NCBI RefSeq assembly: GCF_025717535.1 | Contig: NZ_JAJIRO010000003.1 | Span: 682,001-746,000, forward strand | Direction of reading: 5' to 3' | DNA length: 64,000 bases | Origin: Paucibacter sp. Y2R2-4 | GTDB lineage: Bacteria > Pseudomonadota > Gammaproteobacteria > Burkholderiales > Burkholderiaceae_C | Shown here: in pieces, positions 26,815 through 35,022 of the stretch | Numbering within the stretch: the first letter of the stretch is position 1 | How the letters are laid out: each line of letters begins with the position of its first letter | Position numbers and translations under genes: made by a program | Notes under the pieces: model-generated | The model's input: the letters and a program-made list of their open reading frames with translations, nothing else | Databases searched by the model: none | Told to the model about the DNA's origin: nothing

Positions 26815-28021
26815 AAAGTCCCGCCGCTGGCCACAGGGCCCAGAGTCGCAGGGGCTGCTTCATCCGGCCGGCTTGCGCTTCAGCCTCAGGGCCCCAGCCC
26901 CAAAAGAAGTCGGCGCGTACAGCGCCGGTGATGGCGCTGCCGGTGTCTTGCGCCATCATCAAGCGGCGCAGCGGTGTGCCGCTGAGCGGCTCGCTGGCGT
27001 CAAGCCAGACCGGTGTGCCATAGGGAATGCTGGCTTTGTCCACGGCAATCGAGCGGCCGGGTGTGAGCGGCACGCCTTGCGCGCCGCGTGGGCCGAGATT
27101 GGGGTCGGGCAGCGGCTCCTCGCGGAAAAAGACGTAGCGCGGATTTGTCCAGAGCAAGTCGCGCGCCTGCTGCGGATTGCGTTTCAGCCAATCGCGGATG
27201 CTGGGCCAAGAGGCCTCGCCGGGGCGCAGCTCGCCGCGCTCGATCAAGGTCTTGCCGATGGACTGATAAGGCTGCTCGTTATGTCCCGCAAAAGCCATAC
27301 GCACCCATTGAGGTCGGCCCGCGCTGTCGTTGATGCGTAAGCGCCCAGAGCCTTGGATCTGCAGCACCAACAGGTCCAGCGGGTCCTCCAGAAACGCCAG
27401 TTCATGCGCGCGCAAACGGCTGCGCAGCTGCGGGTCAGACTCGATCTGCTGGCGGGTGAAATAGGGGCGTCGTTGGTTCAGGTCGGCGGGCGGTGCCAGC
27501 ACCGGCACTTGAAAGCCGGCCAGCGGCCGCCTTGTTGCATCCAGCATCGGTTCGAAATAGCCGGTCACCAAGCCTTGCGCCTCTCCTTGGTGGCTCTCCA
27601 CCCGGTAGGGCTTCAAATGCTGCATCAACCACAGCGCGGCCTGGGCGTCGTCCTGCGGCGCGGGCGCTCGGTTGACGCGGGCGCAGAGCTCGGTCCAGCC
27701 CGGCGCGGGTCGCGCGCAGCTGCGGGTCATGGCCGGCCATAGCTCAGCGGCCCGGTCGGCGCCCCAGCCCGGCAGCTCGCTCCAATCGGCTTCCACCCAG
27801 CGTGAGCGATCGCGCAGCAGCACGGCGCGCGCGCGCTGGCCTTCGGTCGATGGCTGTGAGCTGGCGCTGCTGTTCACCGGCATGCTCGGTGCGGAGGCAG
27901 CTTCGACCTTGCGCACTGCGGGTGTCTTGCCCGTGTCCATCGGCGGCATGGGCGTGCTGCAGCCGGCCAGGCCCCCTAGAATCGCCAGCGCTGCGGCAGC
28001 CTGTCGCAGCCGCCTGTTCAT
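26813..28021 (-). CDS. mltA: Membrane-bound lytic murein transglycosylase A
   Basis: Cleaves the glycan strand between MurNAc and GlcNAc with formation of 1,6-anhydro-MurNAc. A 402-residue lipoprotein: signal peptide and lipobox LAGC (Cys about 21), MltA barrel domain with GLVTGYFEP and QIQGSGRLRI, and the C-terminal 3D domain with the three conserved Asp, including AQDTGSAITGAVRADFFWG. The ATG chosen starts the lipoprotein signal; a longer reading exists but is unsupported. Gcr, apaG and mltA lie on the same strand, but a small membrane peptide gene on the opposite strand separates mltA from Gcr. Confidence 0.93.
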   Translation of the reverse strand: MNRRLRQAAAALAILGGLAGCSTPMPPMDTGKTPAVRKVEAASAPSMPVNSSASSQPSTEGQRARAVLLRDRSRWVEADWSELPGWGADRAAELWPAMTRSCARPAPGWTELCARVNRAPAPQDDAQAALWLMQHLKPYRVESHQGEAQGLVTGYFEPMLDATRRPLAGFQVPVLAPPADLNQRRPYFTRQQIESDPQLRSRLRAHELAFLEDPLDLLVLQIQGSGRLRINDSAGRPQWVRMAFAGHNEQPYQSIGKTLIERGELRPGEASWPSIRDWLKRNPQQARDLLWTNPRYVFFREEPLPDPNLGPRGAQGVPLTPGRSIAVDKASIPYGTPVWLDASEPLSGTPLRRLMMAQDTGSAITGAVRADFFWGWGPEAEAQAGRMKQPLRLWALWPAAGL

Positions 28022-28049
28022 CGGGCTGTTGGCGGAAATTGAGGCTGCG

Positions 28050-28181
28050 ATGGGATTGCTTTTGCTGGAGGCGCTGGGTGCCTTGGCGCTGTTCGTGTTC
28101 ATCATCTGGTGGACCATGTTCTCGGGGCGCAAAGGGGGCGAGCGACGCCCCGACTCCGAGCCCGACGATCATCAGCGTTGA
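28050..28181 (+). CDS. 43-residue single-span membrane peptide
   Basis: A 43-residue ORF: MGLLLLEALGALALFVFIIWW followed by TMFSGRKKG-like charged residues and an acidic tail. It has one transmembrane helix (about 2-22) with a positively charged cytoplasmic end. It starts 29 bases from the divergent mltA start, and its stop overlaps the end of the Gcr gene by ten bases. From memory similar short peptides occur beside mltA or apaG in related Burkholderiales, which I cannot verify here. The ribosome-binding site is weak (TTGAGG). Confidence 0.55.
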   Translation: MGLLLLEALGALALFVFIIWWTMFSGRKGGERRPDSEPDDHQR

Positions 28182-30250
28182 TCGGGCGGCAACTCCGCTT
28201 GCGGCGCCAGTTCGCGCTTGGGGGGCAGGAAGAAGCTGCGCGGCTGTTCGCGCAAACGCCGCCAGATGGCCGAACTCAGCCGCGTCTGGTCGGCCAGGCG
28301 CACCCCGCGTGAGCGCATCGCCACCTTCAGGGCCAGATAAAAGCTGACGCTCAAGTTGAGCACACCGGTCAGCGCGATACCCGCCACACACCACCAGAAC
28401 TCGTGCATGCGGAAGATGTCGAAGCCGAGCGCGCCAATCGCGGCAAAGAGTTGGCCGGTGGACAAGGTCACATGGCGCACGTCCAGTGGCAGGCCGATGA
28501 AGTTCAGCAGCACTGGCACCAGGCCCAGCATCATGCCCAGCGAGACATTGGCGGCGACGCCGGAGATGTTGTCGCGCCACCAATGGGCCCAACGCTGCGC
28601 GCGGGCTTTGCCGAGCCGGGCGATCACTCCCGGGTTCCAGGCGATGGCGCTTTCCAGCCGGTGTAGTACAAACCAGTTTTCCACCCAGCCGGCCACCATG
28701 CTGCTGGCGAACAGCAGCACACCGGTGAAGGCGGCGAACAGCGCCGAGGGTCCAAGCAGGGTCAGCGAATGCAAGACGTAATGGGCCGGCTTCTCGCCCA
28801 CCAGCGGCGCGCCAAACAGCAGCCAGCTGCACAGTTGCACGCCCAGCACGATGGGCGCTACCACCGCCAAGTTGCCGAAGATGCCGGCGAACTGCGAGCG
28901 CAAGAGGTTGGCCACCTCGTCCACAAAGCTGTTCAGGCCGCCTTCATCGTCAATATGCTCCAGCTTGTGGGCCATGGCCGGCGCCGTCATGGCGGGCTGT
29001 TTGGTGGCCACCGTCCAGTGCAGCAAATGGATAATCAAAAAGCTCATCGCGTAATTGGCCCCGGCCCAAAAGCCCGACCAAAACGCGCTCAGACCTAAAG
29101 CGACCACGCTGAACTTGGCGAAGGTGGTGCCGGCAATGATGGCGCCACCCCCGGCCGCATGCTTGAGCATGGCGCGGTAGTCGGCGCGGTCGCGGGTGAT
29201 GTAGTGCTCTCCGGTTTCGGCGCTGCGCTCGGCCACCTTGCGGGCCAAGAGCGAGTAGTGGCTGGAAAAAAGCTGGCTGATGCTGCGCCGCTCATGCACC
29301 ACCCGCACCAGGCTGGCCAACAAGCGGGCCATCTCGCGTTGCGGATGAGAGGCGACCAAGCAGTCCAGCAAGGCCTCGATGCGCAGAATGCGCGCCTGCA
29401 TCTGCTCCAGCGCAAACACGATCTCGATCGAGACGCCGTGAGCTTCTAAATGGTCCGGAATGCTGGCGGCCGCGCGTCTGCAGGCATCCAGCAGCGCGCG
29501 CAGGTATTGCAGCGCTTGCGCGGTCGCAGCATCGTCGGCATCGCGCGAGCTGTCGCCCAAGGCGTCCACCAAATCATCACAGGCACTGGCCAGTTGTTCG
29601 AAGGGCTGGCCCACCAGCAGCTCCGCGCTCATGCGCCGACGCAGCACGCCGGCCAGCCCGTCGGCGCGCACCGCGCTGACCAAGGTGGTCAGGCCGCTCA
29701 GCATCGGGGCTTGCCAGTCCTTGTTGGCGATGTCGCTGGCTGTCGTCGTCGCCGTCGCCGTCGAAGGCTGGCGCAGCAAGCGGCTCAGGCGGGCGAGCAA
29801 GTCCTCGTCCAGGGCCATCAGCCAATGTTCATCGTCTTCGGCTGGGAAGAGCAGGTCGAAGAGTTCGGCCAGATCGGTGGTGTCAGCGGTGCGCGGCAGC
29901 AGGCGCTGGCGCAAGCGGTGCATGAACTCGGCCCAGAGGTCGACGCGCGGCGCGAAGCCCACATCGGCAAACAGGCCAATCGCATCCACATCGCGCCAGA
30001 TCGAATTCAACACCCCGGCAAAAGCCTGCGCATGCTCGGGGTTACGTTCGAGCACATTGAGCAAATGCTTGATGCGAAGCACCGGCAAGGGCGTGATGCC
30101 ACCGGCGAGCTCATCGCGCGGGGCCGGGTGGCGCAGCCATTCCAGCAGGCGCGCCAGCCACAAATTGCGGTCAGCGAGTCGGGCGCGCGGGTCGGCTGCG
30201 TTCAGCAGCGCGGTGAGATCCCAGCTGGGCGCCGATTGAAACCAAGCCAT
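28172..30250 (-). CDS. Gcr-type 'site-specific recombinase' membrane protein
   Basis: A 692-residue protein belonging to the family usually annotated 'site-specific recombinase' (Gcr; PF10136). The N-terminal half is helical and cytosolic (opening MAWFQSAPSWDLTALLNAAD). The C-terminal half has at least five clear transmembrane helices (for example FSVVALGLSAFWSGFWAGANYAMSF and SVSFYLALK). I see no Ser or Tyr recombinase catalytic motif. The ATG overlaps the apaG stop as TGATG, so the genes are translationally coupled. The name is historical; a membrane function is more plausible than recombination. Confidence 0.85.
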   Translation of the reverse strand: MAWFQSAPSWDLTALLNAADPRARLADRNLWLARLLEWLRHPAPRDELAGGITPLPVLRIKHLLNVLERNPEHAQAFAGVLNSIWRDVDAIGLFADVGFAPRVDLWAEFMHRLRQRLLPRTADTTDLAELFDLLFPAEDDEHWLMALDEDLLARLSRLLRQPSTATATTTASDIANKDWQAPMLSGLTTLVSAVRADGLAGVLRRRMSAELLVGQPFEQLASACDDLVDALGDSSRDADDAATAQALQYLRALLDACRRAAASIPDHLEAHGVSIEIVFALEQMQARILRIEALLDCLVASHPQREMARLLASLVRVVHERRSISQLFSSHYSLLARKVAERSAETGEHYITRDRADYRAMLKHAAGGGAIIAGTTFAKFSVVALGLSAFWSGFWAGANYAMSFLIIHLLHWTVATKQPAMTAPAMAHKLEHIDDEGGLNSFVDEVANLLRSQFAGIFGNLAVVAPIVLGVQLCSWLLFGAPLVGEKPAHYVLHSLTLLGPSALFAAFTGVLLFASSMVAGWVENWFVLHRLESAIAWNPGVIARLGKARAQRWAHWWRDNISGVAANVSLGMMLGLVPVLLNFIGLPLDVRHVTLSTGQLFAAIGALGFDIFRMHEFWWCVAGIALTGVLNLSVSFYLALKVAMRSRGVRLADQTRLSSAIWRRLREQPRSFFLPPKRELAPQAELPPDQR

Positions 30251-30624
30251 CAATGCAGGGCGCCGCTGTCAGCGAGCATGAACTCAGGCACTTCGGTGTA
30301 GAACACTTCGGCGGCTTCGGTGACGCAGAGCAGCCGGCCATGCATGCTGCCTTGCGGAGTCGCAATCTGGGCCCAGGAGCTGTACTGGAACTTCTCGCCG
30401 GGTGCCAGCAGCGGCTGGTGGCCGACCAGAGCCAGCCCGTCAACGGTTTGCTCGGTGCCTTGGGCATCGGTGATGTGCCAATGGCGGCCAATCACCTGGG
30501 CCGTGATGTCGCCGATGTTTTCAATCGTGATTTGGTAGCTGAAGGCGTGAACGCCCTGTTGCGCGTCGGTATGTTCGGGCAGTACCTGCACCAGAACACT
30601 GCACTTGAGTTGCGGATTAGCCAT
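30250..30624 (-). CDS. apaG: ApaG protein
   Basis: A 124-residue fibronectin-III-like fold protein. Named after Co2+/Mg2+-related phenotypes in enterobacteria; its molecular role remains unclear. Family features are VLVQVLPEHTD, FSYQITIENIG, VIGRHWHITDAQG and GVVGHQP-like GLALVGHQPLLAPG, and the conserved FQYSSWAQI and GSMHGRL. It starts at ATG. In many Burkholderiales apaG lies between mltA and rpe; here the apaG-rpe link is broken by tag and the FAS1 cluster. Confidence 0.95.
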   Translation of the reverse strand: MANPQLKCSVLVQVLPEHTDAQQGVHAFSYQITIENIGDITAQVIGRHWHITDAQGTEQTVDGLALVGHQPLLAPGEKFQYSSWAQIATPQGSMHGRLLCVTEAAEVFYTEVPEFMLADSGALH

Positions 30625-30757
30625 GGCCGGATTCTAGGCGGCTGGCCGCAAGCCTGCCGCATTCTTCGGCAGCTGTGACGGCTGTCGCGGCTATGCTGGC
30701 GGCCCCGCTTGGCCCTTTTCCTGCCCTTTTCCGGCTCTTTTGCATCTGCTCCTCACC

Positions 30758-31381
30758 ATGACCGCCGAACACAGGCACTATCTGCCGCCCGATGGGCGCC
30801 CTCGCTGCCGCTGGTGCGCCGCAGCCGCCGGTGACGCCGGCTATCTGCATTACCACGACACCGAGTGGGGCTTTCCCGTCGCTGACGACCGGCGTTTGTT
30901 CGAAAAACTGTGTTTGGAGGGCTTCCAGTCCGGCCTGTCCTGGCGCACCATTTTGAACAAGCGCGAAGCCTTTCGGGCGGCTTTTGCTGGCTTTGATTTC
31001 CACCAGATGGCCGGCTTTGGTGAGGCCGATATTGAGCGATTGCTGCAAGACGCCGGCATCGTGCGCCATCGCGGCAAGATCGAGGCCGTCATCAACAATG
31101 CCCAGCGCTGCATCGAATTGGTGGCCGAGCAGGGCTCTTTGGCGCGCTACATCTGGCGCTTTGAGCCGCAGCCCCTGGAGGCACCCGAATACGCTACCGA
31201 GTCGGAGGCCTCACGGGCCTTGTCCAAAGACTTGAAAAAGCGCGGTTGGAAATTTGTGGGCCCGACCACCATGCACGCCTTCATCCAGTCCATGGGCTTG
31301 ATCAATGACCATGCCCTGGGCTGCGTGACCCGCGAGCAGGTCAGTGCCGCGCGCAAAGCCTTCCGAGCCCCGCTGGGCTGA
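30758..31381 (+). CDS. tag: DNA-3-methyladenine glycosylase I
   Basis: Removes 3-methyladenine from alkylated DNA, first step of base-excision repair. A 207-residue protein with the full family pattern: YHDTEWGFPVADDR, LFEKLCLEGFQSGLSW, FRAAFAGFD, GIVRHRGKIEAVINNA, and GWKFVGPTTMHAFIQSMGLINDH. The zinc-site Cys/His residues are present (RCRWC at about 17-21, and a C-terminal His-Cys). The ATG chosen is the second in frame and fits the family N-terminus. Confidence 0.94.
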   Translation: MTAEHRHYLPPDGRPRCRWCAAAAGDAGYLHYHDTEWGFPVADDRRLFEKLCLEGFQSGLSWRTILNKREAFRAAFAGFDFHQMAGFGEADIERLLQDAGIVRHRGKIEAVINNAQRCIELVAEQGSLARYIWRFEPQPLEAPEYATESEASRALSKDLKKRGWKFVGPTTMHAFIQSMGLINDHALGCVTREQVSAARKAFRAPLG

Positions 31382-31393
31382 TGCGCAGAAAAG

Positions 31394-31431
31394 GCCAGGC
31401 CGCCGGCTCGAGCAGAGCGCGGCGGCCTGGC
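31394..31431 (-). terminator. 12-pair hairpin terminator of the FAS1 operon
   Basis: GCCAGGCCGCCG (31394-31405) and CGGCGGCCTGGC (31420-31431) pair perfectly with a 14-base loop. Read on the minus strand it ends in CCTTTTCTG, an uridine tract, so it terminates the leftward FAS1 genes and lies between them and the convergent tag gene. Confidence 0.75.
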
Positions 31432-31455
31432 TGCAAGACACGCTGGCTTGCGGAT

Positions 31456-31908
31456 TTACTTCGGCATGATGACGCTGTCGATGACGTGAATGACGCCGTT
31501 ATCTGCCACGATGTCGGTGCTGGTGACCTTGGCTTGGTCGACCATCACGCCGTTCTGGGTGGCAATCGTCAGTTCACTGCCTTGCACGGTCTTGAGCTTG
31601 CCGGCCTTGACGTCTTTGGCCATCACCTTGCCCGGCACGACGTGATAGGTCAACACGGCGGTGAGTTTGGCCTTGTCCTTCAGCAAGGCCTCCAGGTCGG
31701 CCTTGGGGATCTTGGCAAAGGCTGCGTCGGTGGGTGCGAACACAGTGAACGGGCCCTTGCCCTTCAGCGTCTCGATCAGGCCGGCCGCTTGTAACGCGGT
31801 GGCCAGGGTGTTGAAGTTGCCCGCAGCCACGGCGGTGTCGACGATGTCTTTGGCTTGCGCGGTCAAAGCGCTCAGGCTCAAGGCGGCAATTGCGAAATAC
31901 TTTTTCAT
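31456..31908 (-). CDS. Fasciclin (FAS1) domain secreted protein
   Basis: A 150-residue exported protein with one FAS1 domain. A signal peptide spans about 1-20 (ALTAQA). FAS1 motifs follow: [38 protein letters not shown], and the C-terminal [17 protein letters not shown]1 domains mediate adhesion between cells or to matrix. The ATG start has AAGGA upstream; a TTG-started extension into the hexamer repeat would add only Leu-Ser repeats. It is the last gene of a leftward FAS1 pair. Confidence 0.9.
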   Translation of the reverse strand: MKKYFAIAALSLSALTAQAKDIVDTAVAAGNFNTLATALQAAGLIETLKGKGPFTVFAPTDAAFAKIPKADLEALLKDKAKLTAVLTYHVVPGKVMAKDVKAGKLKTVQGSELTIATQNGVMVDQAKVTSTDIVADNGVIHVIDSVIMPK

Positions 31909-31974
31909 ATCAGTCCTTCGTTGCGGGTGGGTTGAAAGGGAATGGGGGTTTGAGGGGGGGGGCAGGCCAAGGAT

Positions 31975-32010
31975 CAGACTCAGACTCAGACTTAGACTTA
32001 GACTCAGATT
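31975..32010. repeat. Hexanucleotide tandem repeat between two FAS1 genes
   Basis: Six tandem six-base units: three CAGACT, two TAGACT, one CAGATT. It fills most of the 101-base gap between the two FAS1 genes and ends on the stop codon of the upstream one. Changes in copy number would not alter the reading frame. It may be polymorphic. Confidence 0.85.
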
Positions 32011-32933
32011 CAAGGCTTGGGCAGGATCACCTTGTCGATCACATGAATCACACCGTTACTGGCAAGCACATCGGTGGCGACGATCTTGGCCTTGCGGGCG
32101 CGCTGGTCGTTGACGTTCAGACTGCTGTCGATGGTGAAGGTTTCGCCTTGCACGGTCTTGATGGCGCTGCCTACCGGCACCTCCGCCTTCAACACCCGAC
32201 CTGAAACGACGTGATAGGTCAAGACCTGGGTCAACAAGGCCTTGTTGGCCAGCAAGGCTTCTTTGCTGATGCCGAGCTCGGTCAGCAAGCTGGCGAAGGC
32301 TGCATTGGTCGGCGCGAAGACGGTGAAGGGGCCGGTGCCGCTCAAGGTGGCGCCCAGATCGGCGGCGGTGACGGCTTCGACCAAGATGCTGAAGTCCGGG
32401 TTGGCGATTGCAGTTTCAACGACCGTCTTGTTGGCGGGCAAGAGCACTTTGTCGATGGCGTGAATGACACCATTGCTGGCGGAGACATCGGCCAAGATGA
32501 TTTTTGAGCTGCGATTGCGCCCGTCGGTGATGAGCAGATCGCTGCCGACGGCATCGATCTTGAACACACCGCCTTGCACGCTGCTCAAAGCCTTGCCCGC
32601 GGGCACTTCGCTCTTCATGACCTTGGCCGGCAGCACGTGGTAGGTCAGCACGGTCTTCAGCAGCGCCTTGTCGGCCAGCAGCTGCGATTTGCTGATGCCC
32701 AACTCGGTCAGCAGCAAGGCAAAAGCGTCATTGGTCGGAGCAAAGACTGTGAAGGGGCCTGGCCCGGTCAACGTGCTGGTGAGGTCAGCCGCCACCACGG
32801 CTTCGACCAAGACACTGAAGCGTGGGTCGTCTTGTGCGACTTCGACCAGATTGGGCGGGCTGTCGTCATTGCTGCAGGCCATCAAGAAACTGGCCAAGCC
32901 CATGACAAAAAGGGTTTTCAAGCACTTGAACAT
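32010..32933 (-). CDS. Two-domain fasciclin (FAS1) lipoprotein
   Basis: A 307-residue lipoprotein. The signal peptide ends in the lipobox FLMAC (Cys about 20), then two FAS1 repeats (about 35-170 and 175-307). Each has the [13 protein letters not shown] / LTYHVL(V) / [12 protein letters not shown](L) pattern. Probably outer-membrane-anchored adhesion or matrix-binding protein. The ATG has AGGAG seven bases upstream. It is the middle gene of a three-gene leftward FAS1 cluster. Confidence 0.92.
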   Translation of the reverse strand: MFKCLKTLFVMGLASFLMACSNDDSPPNLVEVAQDDPRFSVLVEAVVAADLTSTLTGPGPFTVFAPTNDAFALLLTELGISKSQLLADKALLKTVLTYHVLPAKVMKSEVPAGKALSSVQGGVFKIDAVGSDLLITDGRNRSSKIILADVSASNGVIHAIDKVLLPANKTVVETAIANPDFSILVEAVTAADLGATLSGTGPFTVFAPTNAAFASLLTELGISKEALLANKALLTQVLTYHVVSGRVLKAEVPVGSAIKTVQGETFTIDSSLNVNDQRARKAKIVATDVLASNGVIHVIDKVILPKP

Positions 32934-32999
32934 CGTCGTACTCCTACAGTTGATGACGGCCCGCCAAGCGTGCCTTTGAAGAAACGGTGAGCGCTCGGA

Positions 33000-33016
33000 G
33001 GGACAAGAGCTGTCCC
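33000..33016. repeat. Small inverted repeat between FAS1 genes
   Basis: GGGACA, a five-base spacer (AGAGC), TGTCCC. A six-pair stem in the 93-base gap between the three-domain-cluster genes, no U-tract; may attenuate or process the transcript. Confidence 0.3.
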
Positions 33017-33026
33017 GCGCGTATGG

Positions 33027-34085
33027 CTATCGAGCGCTGAGTAGCAGCGGCTGGTCCAGGCGGTGCAAAACACCGTTGCGGGCTTGCTGGTCGCTGCCGC
33101 TGGCCAAGGCTTGTGCGTCAGGCCCCTGGCCGATCAGGCCCAAGGCGGACAGCGGCAAGCGCTCGCCATTGCTGGCGACCAAGCCATGGCCCCAAGGCAA
33201 TTCATCACTCATCCAGCGGCCGGCAAACACATAGCGGCCGACGATGTTCTGGAGCAATGAGGGGGGCTGGGCCAGCAGGCTGGTGCTGCTCAAGTCCAGT
33301 TGCTGTGCCAGCTGAGCCCAAGCGCTATTGCTGGGCGCCAGCAGCGTGAAAGGACCGCTGCCTTGCAGCCAATGGCTGAGGCCGCTGGTCTGCAAGGCGA
33401 CGTGAAAGTGGCTGAGCTCCGGCTTGCTCGCCAGCAGCTCCATCAGGCCTTGCTCGGCGGGGCGCAGCACCCGGTCGATGCTCATGGCTTGCGGGAGCAC
33501 ACCAAAGCGCGCAGGGAAGGGCTGACGCAAACGCGCTTGCCCGTCTTGGGCATCGCAAACAATGCCGCCGGCCTGCAGCTTAAGCACTGAGCCATTGGCG
33601 CAGCGCAGGAGTCGGGCCTCGCTTGATCCGGCCAAGATGGGTGTGTCTTGCGCATCCATCACCACATGACCCAGCAGCAAATGCCGCAGGCGCGGCAGGT
33701 CGGCACACAAGTCGACCCAGCTCAGCTGCCAGTCCCGCAGCAGGCTTTCAAAGGCGGTGTCGCTGGGCACCAGCAAGTGGAATGGGCTGGGGCTCCCGCC
33801 AGCGCCGGGACGAGCGGCTTGGCAGCTTTGGCCAAGTCTGCCTAAGCGGGTCAAGCCGCTGAGCATCAAGGCCTGCTCCCATCTGCCCTGTGGGGCGGGC
33901 AGCGCTGCGCTCGGCTGGGAAGGCGTGGACGGCTTTCCTTGTGACACCGGTCGCGCGCGGCTGGCCACGCAAGCCGAGGCCGCGAAGCGGGACAACAGCG
34001 TCGTTGAGCCGCGCAGACCCGGGAAGGCTGATAGAGCGGGCAAGGAGCTTGCGCTGAGCTCATTCATCAAGTTCGACATCATCAT
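33027..34085 (-). CDS. Divergent fasciclin (FAS1) domain protein
   Basis: A 352-residue protein with two degenerate FAS1 domains: FHLLVPSDTAFESLLRDW near 110-130 and GPFTLLAPSNSAWAQL near 240-255. The first 80 residues are Ser/Pro/Ala-rich without a clear signal peptide. It starts at the first of three consecutive ATG codons with AGGAG eight bases upstream. It is probably the first gene of the leftward FAS1 operon (93-base gap to the next) and is divergent from the TetR gene with a palindrome between. Confidence 0.8.
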   Translation of the reverse strand: MMMSNLMNELSASSLPALSAFPGLRGSTTLLSRFAASACVASRARPVSQGKPSTPSQPSAALPAPQGRWEQALMLSGLTRLGRLGQSCQAARPGAGGSPSPFHLLVPSDTAFESLLRDWQLSWVDLCADLPRLRHLLLGHVVMDAQDTPILAGSSEARLLRCANGSVLKLQAGGIVCDAQDGQARLRQPFPARFGVLPQAMSIDRVLRPAEQGLMELLASKPELSHFHVALQTSGLSHWLQGSGPFTLLAPSNSAWAQLAQQLDLSSTSLLAQPPSLLQNIVGRYVFAGRWMSDELPWGHGLVASNGERLPLSALGLIGQGPDAQALASGSDQQARNGVLHRLDQPLLLSAR

Positions 34086-34136
34086 TTCGCAAGCTCCTGA
34101 CGCTGCGGCTTGGGGTGTTTTGCAATCATTGGTGCA

Positions 34137-34160
34137 AATGTGAACTAAGCAGTTCACATT
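34137..34160. promoter_or_regulatory. Perfect palindrome, candidate TetR-family operator
   Basis: AATGTGAACT, spacer AAGC, AGTTCACATT: a perfect ten-base inverted repeat with a four-base spacer in the 161-base gap between the FAS1 and TetR starts. An overlapping second near-palindrome (AGTTcACA with TGTcAACT) extends to about 34167. Position and symmetry fit an autoregulatory operator of the adjacent TetR-type regulator. Confidence 0.6.
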
Positions 34161-34246
34161 GTCAACTGTGCAGTATTTGTCTGAATTGCATAGTCTCGTT
34201 TAGACGCGTCGGTATGAATTCGGCGGCAGAGTCGTAGAATCCCGAG

Positions 34247-34927
34247 ATGGCCAAACTTTCATTCCGTGAACAGCAGCTGCAGGTGCGCGAAGACGCCATC
34301 GTCGATTCGGTGAATCGCCTGCTCGCCGAAAAAGGCTTCGACCTGATGACGGTGGACGAGGTGGTGGCCGATGTGGGCATCGCCAAGGCCAGCCTCTACA
34401 AGCACTTCCCGTCCAAGGAAGACTTGGCGGCTGCGGCCATGGTCAGGGTCTTGCAGCGGGCCCTGGCTGAAGTGGCTCGCTTGCGGGCCGAGCCGGCCGG
34501 TACCGCGCTGGACCAGCTCAAGGCGCTGGCCCGCTGGACCATGCAGGTGCAACTGGCCGGGCAAATGCCCTCGCTGCCCTCGCAGAACTCCAGCCTGCGC
34601 GCCGCGCTGATCTCGCACAAGGTCTATATGGACTGCTTGCTGCGCTTGTCCGATGAACTGGGTGAGTGGATTGAAGCTGCCCAGCAGGCGGGTGAATTGC
34701 GTGCGGAGTTGCCGCCCGAGGTGGTGCTCTACACCTTGTTTGCCCGCGCCTGCGACCCGGTGCTGGGCGTCTTGAGAGCCGGCGGCCACTACAGCGAGGA
34801 GCAAATCATTGAGATCTTGCTGCTCAGCTGTTTTGGTGGACTGGCAGCGCCCGCGAGTGCCTTGTCCGTCGTGACCGCCGCAGCCGCAGTGACCGCCGAG
34901 CCCAAGCCGCGCCGAAAAGCCGCTTGA
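34247..34927 (+). CDS. TetR/AcrR family transcriptional regulator
   Basis: A 226-residue repressor. N-terminal helix-turn-helix: REDAIVDSVNRLLAEKGF then MTVDEVVADVGIAKASLYKHF (about 35-55), followed by the ligand-binding helical domain and an Ala/Lys-rich tail ending PKPRRKAA. The ligand is unknown. It is divergent from the FAS1 genes; the palindrome between them suggests that it controls the FAS1 operon and itself. No efflux gene is nearby. Confidence 0.9.
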   Translation: MAKLSFREQQLQVREDAIVDSVNRLLAEKGFDLMTVDEVVADVGIAKASLYKHFPSKEDLAAAAMVRVLQRALAEVARLRAEPAGTALDQLKALARWTMQVQLAGQMPSLPSQNSSLRAALISHKVYMDCLLRLSDELGEWIEAAQQAGELRAELPPEVVLYTLFARACDPVLGVLRAGGHYSEEQIIEILLLSCFGGLAAPASALSVVTAAAAVTAEPKPRRKAA

Positions 34928-35022
34928 GGTGCGCCCGGCGGCGAACCTTGGGTCGGCCTTGTCTCTAAAATCGCGGCCTGCCCCACATTTTTGGGCGGGC
35001 TCCTGAGGCCTGCCATCAAGCT

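Noticed and set aside
30625-30757. Extra small gene between apaG and tag
   Set aside because: Only short frames without start signals; treated as the divergent promoter region.
31975-32010. CRISPR-like array
   Set aside because: Repeat units of six bases with no spacers; ordinary tandem repeat.
31911-32013. N-terminal Leu-Ser repeat extension of the FAS1 gene at 31456
   Set aside because: Would need a TTG start and adds only the hexamer-encoded repeat before a normal signal peptide that has its own good ribosome-binding site.
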